DNA from: Salinibacterium sp. ZJ450
GTDB lineage: Bacteria; Actinomycetota; Actinomycetes; Actinomycetales; Microbacteriaceae
Length of the DNA stretch: 64,000 nucleotides
Direction: 5' to 3'
Assembly (NCBI RefSeq): GCF_011751885.2
Contig: NZ_CP061771.1
Span: 1,116,001 to 1,180,000, forward strand
Below, piece after piece: positions 60,973 through 64,000 of this stretch. The stretch's first letter is position 1; each line of letters opens with the position of its first letter. The notes beneath the pieces are model-generated. The model was not told where the DNA came from. It did not search any database and was given only the letters and a program-made list of their open reading frames with translations. Made by a program: the position numbers and the translations under genes.

Positions 60973-60992
60973 GACAGACAGAGCTGTCTGTC
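60973..60992. promoter_or_regulatory. Operator-like 20-base inverted repeat
   Basis: GACAGACAG and CTGTCTGTC are perfect nine-base arms around AG. This is the length and symmetry of a TetR-dimer site. It lies 81 bases before the M16 start and 236 bases from the TetR gene. Confidence 0.6.
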
Positions 60993-61006
60993 GGCATTTT
61001 TAGTCA

Positions 61007-61021
61007 CCCCCAATTTGGGGG
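61007..61021. promoter_or_regulatory. CCCCC-N5-GGGGG palindrome, copy 6, before the M16 protease
   Basis: CCCCC-AATTT-GGGGG lies 40 bases upstream of the proposed -10 TAGGCT (61061-61066). The spacing is close to the 42 bases at copy 5. Confidence 0.5.
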
Positions 61022-61073
61022 AGCATCGCTCAGGTCTCGGGGAGCCGGCGGGTGATGACCTAGGCTGGGGACG

Positions 61074-62429
61074 ATGAACGGCGCTGTTGCATTTCCCCTT
61101 GACCTGCCCGAGTTGTCTTTCCTGGCAACCGGCGACGCGCTGGTTCGCCGAAGCGTTCTGCCGAGCGGCGTCCGCATCCTGAGCGAACAGGTTCCCGGCG
61201 CCCGCAGCGCCACGATCGGCTTCTGGGTGGCCGTGGGATCCCGCGACGAACAGCCGGAAACCTTCGGGTCGACCCATTTTCTGGAACATCTGCTGTTCAA
61301 GGGCACCGCATCGCGCAGCGCCCTCGATATCGCGGTCAGCTTCGACGGTGTGGGTGGCGAGCACAACGCCATGACCGCGAAGGAGTACACCTGCTACTAC
61401 GCCAAGGTGCGCGACCGTGACCTGCTGATGGCCGTCGACGTGCTGGCCGACATGTTCACGTCATCCGTCATCGATCCCACCGACTTCGAGAACGAACGCG
61501 GCGTGATCCTCGAAGAGCTGGCCATGGCCGACGACGACCCGACGGATGTCACCAGCGAGCGGTTCTTCGAGGCCGTGATGGGTGGGCACCCGCTCGGCCG
61601 GCCGATCGGCGGCAACCCGGCCACCATTCGCGCGGTGACCCGGGACGCCGTGATGCGCCACTACCGGGCCAACTACCGCCCGCAAGACCTGGTGATCACC
61701 GTCGCCGGCGCGCTCGACCACGACCTCATCGTCGAGGCTGCGCAGCGGGCGCTGTCCGCGGCCGGCTGGGATCTCGCGACGCCCGCCCGCCCGGTCGAAC
61801 GCCGCACCGGCGGCGATACCGTGATCGAGCGCGGATCGGCGCTGTCGGTCACCCGTCGCCCGATCGAGCAGGCCAACATCCTGATGGGGGTTCCCGCGCT
61901 GTCGGCGACCGACCCGCGGCGGCCGACGCTGAGCGTGCTCAGCAGCATCCTCGGCGGCGGGATGTCGAGCCGGCTGTTCCAGGAGGTGCGGGAGAAGCGC
62001 GGCCTTGCCTACTCGGTGTACTCGTTCGCGCCGAGCTATTCCGACGCGGGCGTGTTCGGCCTGTACGCCGGATGCTCGCCGTCGCGGGTCACTGAGGTGG
62101 CCGAGCTGCTGCGCTCCGAGTTCCGCCGGATTGGCGCCGACGGCGTCACCGATGACGAGCTGCGTCGCGCTAAGGGCCAGCTGAGCGGCGCGTCGGCGCT
62201 CGCTCTCGAAGACTCAGACACTCGTATGACGCGTCTCGGTCGCAGCGAGCTCACCCTCGGGGAGTTCGCCGACCTGGACGAGTCGCTACACCGTCTGGAT
62301 GAGGTGACGGCCGATGGGGTACGCGAGCTTGCCTCCGACCTCACCAGCCGTCCATTGTCGATCGCCGCCGTTGGCGCGGTCGACGAATCACTGTTCGCGG
62401 GACTCGAAGAGGAGCCATCCGCGGCCTGA
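61074..62429 (+). CDS. M16-family zinc metallopeptidase (pitrilysin-like)
   Basis: The 451-residue single-unit peptidase has the inverted zinc motif HFLEH at 68-72 (HXXEH, with Glu71 catalytic) and a downstream ENERGVILEE helix supplying the third ligand. The second-domain GGGMSSRLFQEVREKRGLAYSV block (near 291-312) binds substrate. Such enzymes degrade small peptides and often follow pnp in actinobacterial genomes. ATG 61074 is seven bases after TAGGCT and lacks a Shine-Dalgarno, fitting a leaderless start. The next gene follows 15 bases after the stop. Confidence 0.94.
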   Translation: MNGAVAFPLDLPELSFLATGDALVRRSVLPSGVRILSEQVPGARSATIGFWVAVGSRDEQPETFGSTHFLEHLLFKGTASRSALDIAVSFDGVGGEHNAMTAKEYTCYYAKVRDRDLLMAVDVLADMFTSSVIDPTDFENERGVILEELAMADDDPTDVTSERFFEAVMGGHPLGRPIGGNPATIRAVTRDAVMRHYRANYRPQDLVITVAGALDHDLIVEAAQRALSAAGWDLATPARPVERRTGGDTVIERGSALSVTRRPIEQANILMGVPALSATDPRRPTLSVLSSILGGGMSSRLFQEVREKRGLAYSVYSFAPSYSDAGVFGLYAGCSPSRVTEVAELLRSEFRRIGADGVTDDELRRAKGQLSGASALALEDSDTRMTRLGRSELTLGEFADLDESLHRLDEVTADGVRELASDLTSRPLSIAAVGAVDESLFAGLEEEPSAA

Positions 62430-62444
62430 TCGAAGCAGGATTGA

Positions 62445-63047
62445 ATGGTCCACTACCTCTACCTCGTTCGCCACGGCGAACAGGTCGACGCCGAACACGG
62501 TCTGCCTGACGGGCCACTGAGCGGACGCGGCATCCGGCAAGCCGAAGCGATCGCCGAGCGTCTCGGTGGCGTGCCGTTCACGGCCGCCTGGACGTCGCCG
62601 TTGCAGCGGGCCCAGGAGACGGCCCGCATCATGACTGAGCGGATGCCGGCGATCGAGCCCGAGCCGACCGCGCTGCTGATGGACTGCATCCCGGCCGGAC
62701 CCACGCCAGACATGCCGCACGCGTTCGAGCCGTTCTACGGGTCGGTCACCCCGGAGGAAATCGCCGCCGGTGAGGCGCAGATGGCCGACGCTGTGGCCGA
62801 ATGGATGCGTCCCTCGCGCGATGACCGGCACGAGCTGCTGATCACGCACAACTTCGTGATCTCCTGGTTCGTGCGCGAGGCGTTCGGCGCCCCGACCTGG
62901 CGGTGGATGGGGCTGAACCAGGCCCACTGCGGGCTGACCATCATCCGGGTACGGAGCGCCAAACCGCCGGTGCTCGTGACGCACAACGACCTCGGTCACC
63001 TGCCGGCGGAACTGCGCACCGGGCTGCCGGAGAACCAGCCGTTCTAA
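62445..63047 (+). CDS. Histidine-phosphatase-superfamily protein
   Basis: The 200-residue protein belongs to the phosphoglycerate-mutase-like superfamily: LYLVRHGEQVDAEHGLPDGPLSGRGIRQAEAIAERLG at the N-terminus, with His10 as the phosphorylated residue, and SPLQRAQETARIM, while HELLITHNFVISWFVREAFG supplies the second His. Substrates in this family vary from phosphoglycerate to phosphoproteins. ATG 62445 follows AGGA seven bases away. It probably shares an mRNA with the M16 protease. Confidence 0.9.
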   Translation: MVHYLYLVRHGEQVDAEHGLPDGPLSGRGIRQAEAIAERLGGVPFTAAWTSPLQRAQETARIMTERMPAIEPEPTALLMDCIPAGPTPDMPHAFEPFYGSVTPEEIAAGEAQMADAVAEWMRPSRDDRHELLITHNFVISWFVREAFGAPTWRWMGLNQAHCGLTIIRVRSAKPPVLVTHNDLGHLPAELRTGLPENQPF

Positions 63048-63067
63048 CTTTCCCGGGTTAGGGGTGG

Positions 63068-64000
63068 TCAGTTTCCCTTGTCGGTGCGGGCTTTGCTGGC
63101 GGGTCGCCAGGTGCCGGTGGGGTCGATCCAGGGTGGTGCCTTGAGGTGGGGGACGCCGCGGATCATGCGGATGTCCCAGCCGGAGGTTTCGATGGTGCGG
63201 TGGTGGAACCAGCACAGGCTGACCCCGTTGTCGGTGTGGGTGAGGCCGTTTTTGGCCCAGTCCAGGACGTGGTGGATCTCGGTCCAGCCGGCGGGGATGT
63301 TGCAGCAGATGCAGCTGCCGTCGCGGAGGTTGATGGCGCGGCGTTGGGCGGGGGTGAACACGCGTTGTTTGGTGCCGAGTTCGATGATCCGGCCGAAGGA
63401 GTCGAATCTGACCGGTTGGATGCCGCCGGTGCAGGTCATCTGGTTGATCGCGGCCATCGAGATCGGGGTGGTGAGTCCGTCGATCCAGCCGGGTCCGCGG
63501 CCGCTGTTCAGGTCGGCGGCTTTGACGCTGACCAGCACGGTGGGGGAGGCGCCGCCGATGCGGGGGGCCGTGCCGGAGCGGGCGTGGCCGTCGACCAGGG
63601 CGGCGAGTACGTCGTGGCGTTGCTGGTCGGGGGTGCGGTCATCGCCGAGGGCCTCGGCGGTGGCGCGTTCGTCGTCGGTGAGGAACACCCCGGTGGTGTT
63701 CGGGGAGAGGTAGGCGTCGAAGAGCCGGTCCAGTTTCGCGGCGATCTCGGGGAGCAGGGCGTATTGGCCGCGGACCAGTCCGTCGCGCAGGTGGCCTTTG
63801 CCGAACATGCGGCTGCGCATGGCGCGTTCCTCGGAGGGTTGTAGCCCGTCGGGGTCGATCACGGCCCGCCAGACGGAGGCCTGGATGGCGATCTCATCGG
63901 CCGCGCAGGGCAACGGCGCCACGGCGGTGGCATCCGGGTCGGCATCGACAGCAGGGTCAGCATCGGGGTCGGTGTCCGGGTCGGTGCTGGTGGGGTGGGT
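63068..64000 (-). CDS. HNH endonuclease with DUF222 (13E12-type), 5' end missing
   Basis: The visible 311 codons are open to the right edge, so the N-terminus is not in the window. The C-terminal HNH domain reads RRAINLRDGSCICCNIPAGWTEIHHVLDWAKNGLTHTDNGVSLCWFHHRTIE, with paired Cys ligands, the catalytic His of EIHH and the closing His. DUF222-like sequence (RSRMFGKGHLRDGLVRGQYALLPEIAAKLDRLFDAYL) precedes it. These are abundant, often multicopy actinobacterial genes of unknown purpose. The right end encodes a DPDTDPDADP-type acidic linker. Confidence 0.88.
   Translation of the reverse strand, partial: THPTSTDPDTDPDADPAVDADPDATAVAPLPCAADEIAIQASVWRAVIDPDGLQPSEERAMRSRMFGKGHLRDGLVRGQYALLPEIAAKLDRLFDAYLSPNTTGVFLTDDERATAEALGDDRTPDQQRHDVLAALVDGHARSGTAPRIGGASPTVLVSVKAADLNSGRGPGWIDGLTTPISMAAINQMTCTGGIQPVRFDSFGRIIELGTKQRVFTPAQRRAINLRDGSCICCNIPAGWTEIHHVLDWAKNGLTHTDNGVSLCWFHHRTIETSGWDIRMIRGVPHLKAPPWIDPTGTWRPASKARTDKGN

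Larger units (their letters stand above)
60738..61073. other. 336-base divergent region between TetR and the M16 protease
   Basis: No gene is seen. It holds the TetR ribosome-binding site, a short inverted repeat CACTA-TACG-TAGTG (60957-60970), the 20-base operator-like palindrome at 60973, a C5-N5-G5 palindrome at 61007, and the -10 box TAGGCT of the protease gene. It is unusually dense in regulatory-looking sequence. Confidence 0.7.

Overview
The window comes from a high-GC actinobacterium, most likely a member of Microbacteriaceae. This is inferred from GC-rich wobble codons, frequent GTG starts, many starts that look leaderless, and the gene families present. No rRNA, tRNA, insertion sequence, phage gene or CRISPR array was found. 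Both edges cut genes: a RecQ helicase on the left and an HNH/DUF222 endonuclease on the right. || Layout. 1-6.1 kb: recQ (partial), small proteins, a GNAT acetyltransferase behind a possible leaderless leader peptide, an HTH regulator with two intramembrane-protease-like genes, a cytosolic copper-storage protein, acylphosphatase and an orphan Phd-like protein. 6.3-9.9 kb: a membrane protein plus a membrane-anchored multicopper oxidase, a DUF1761 protein and a lysine/alanine-rich Rho-N-domain protein. 10-16 kb: DedA, SnoaL-like protein, nucleoside deaminase, aspartate ammonia-lyase, SulP transporter and a luciferase-like oxidoreductase. 16.1-23.3 kb: NHEJ (LigD and Ku, divergent) with a small acidic protein after ligD, then a frameshifted membrane gene, a second Rho-N protein, an SDR, a BrkB/YihY protein and a DUF6328 protein. 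23.4-27 kb: PrsW and a HelD-type RNA polymerase-recycling ATPase, closed by a strong bidirectional terminator. 27-34.8 kb: a divergent aromatic meta-cleavage cluster (MFS symporter and hydratase on minus; flavin monooxygenase, C-C hydrolase, extradiol dioxygenase, GntR regulator and oxidoreductase on plus) with two CTAGCATGCTAG-type operators. 34.9-40.3 kb: NERD protein, VanZ, MetE-like protein, HdeD, SDR and a MarP protease. || 40.5-62.4 kb holds rpsO, pnp and an M16 protease, which are commonly close together in actinobacteria but are here separated by about 14 kb and 4 kb of other genes: a hairpin-rich 475-base gap, a baeRF protein, luciferase-like/FMN-reductase genes, aldo/keto reductases, a three-gene proton-translocating transhydrogenase operon, dodecin, and a five-gene overlapping operon joining a phosphonate-type ABC importer to a CX5R protein phosphatase and a TetR regulator. 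|| Three DNA-level signals cut across the annotation. The 10-mer CGGATGTCGC occurs 13 times on either strand. A C4-5/N5/G4-5 palindrome recurs in promoter regions of redox, repair and protease genes. TANNNT-like -10 boxes lie 6-7 bases before start codons at about a dozen genes, implying leaderless mRNAs.
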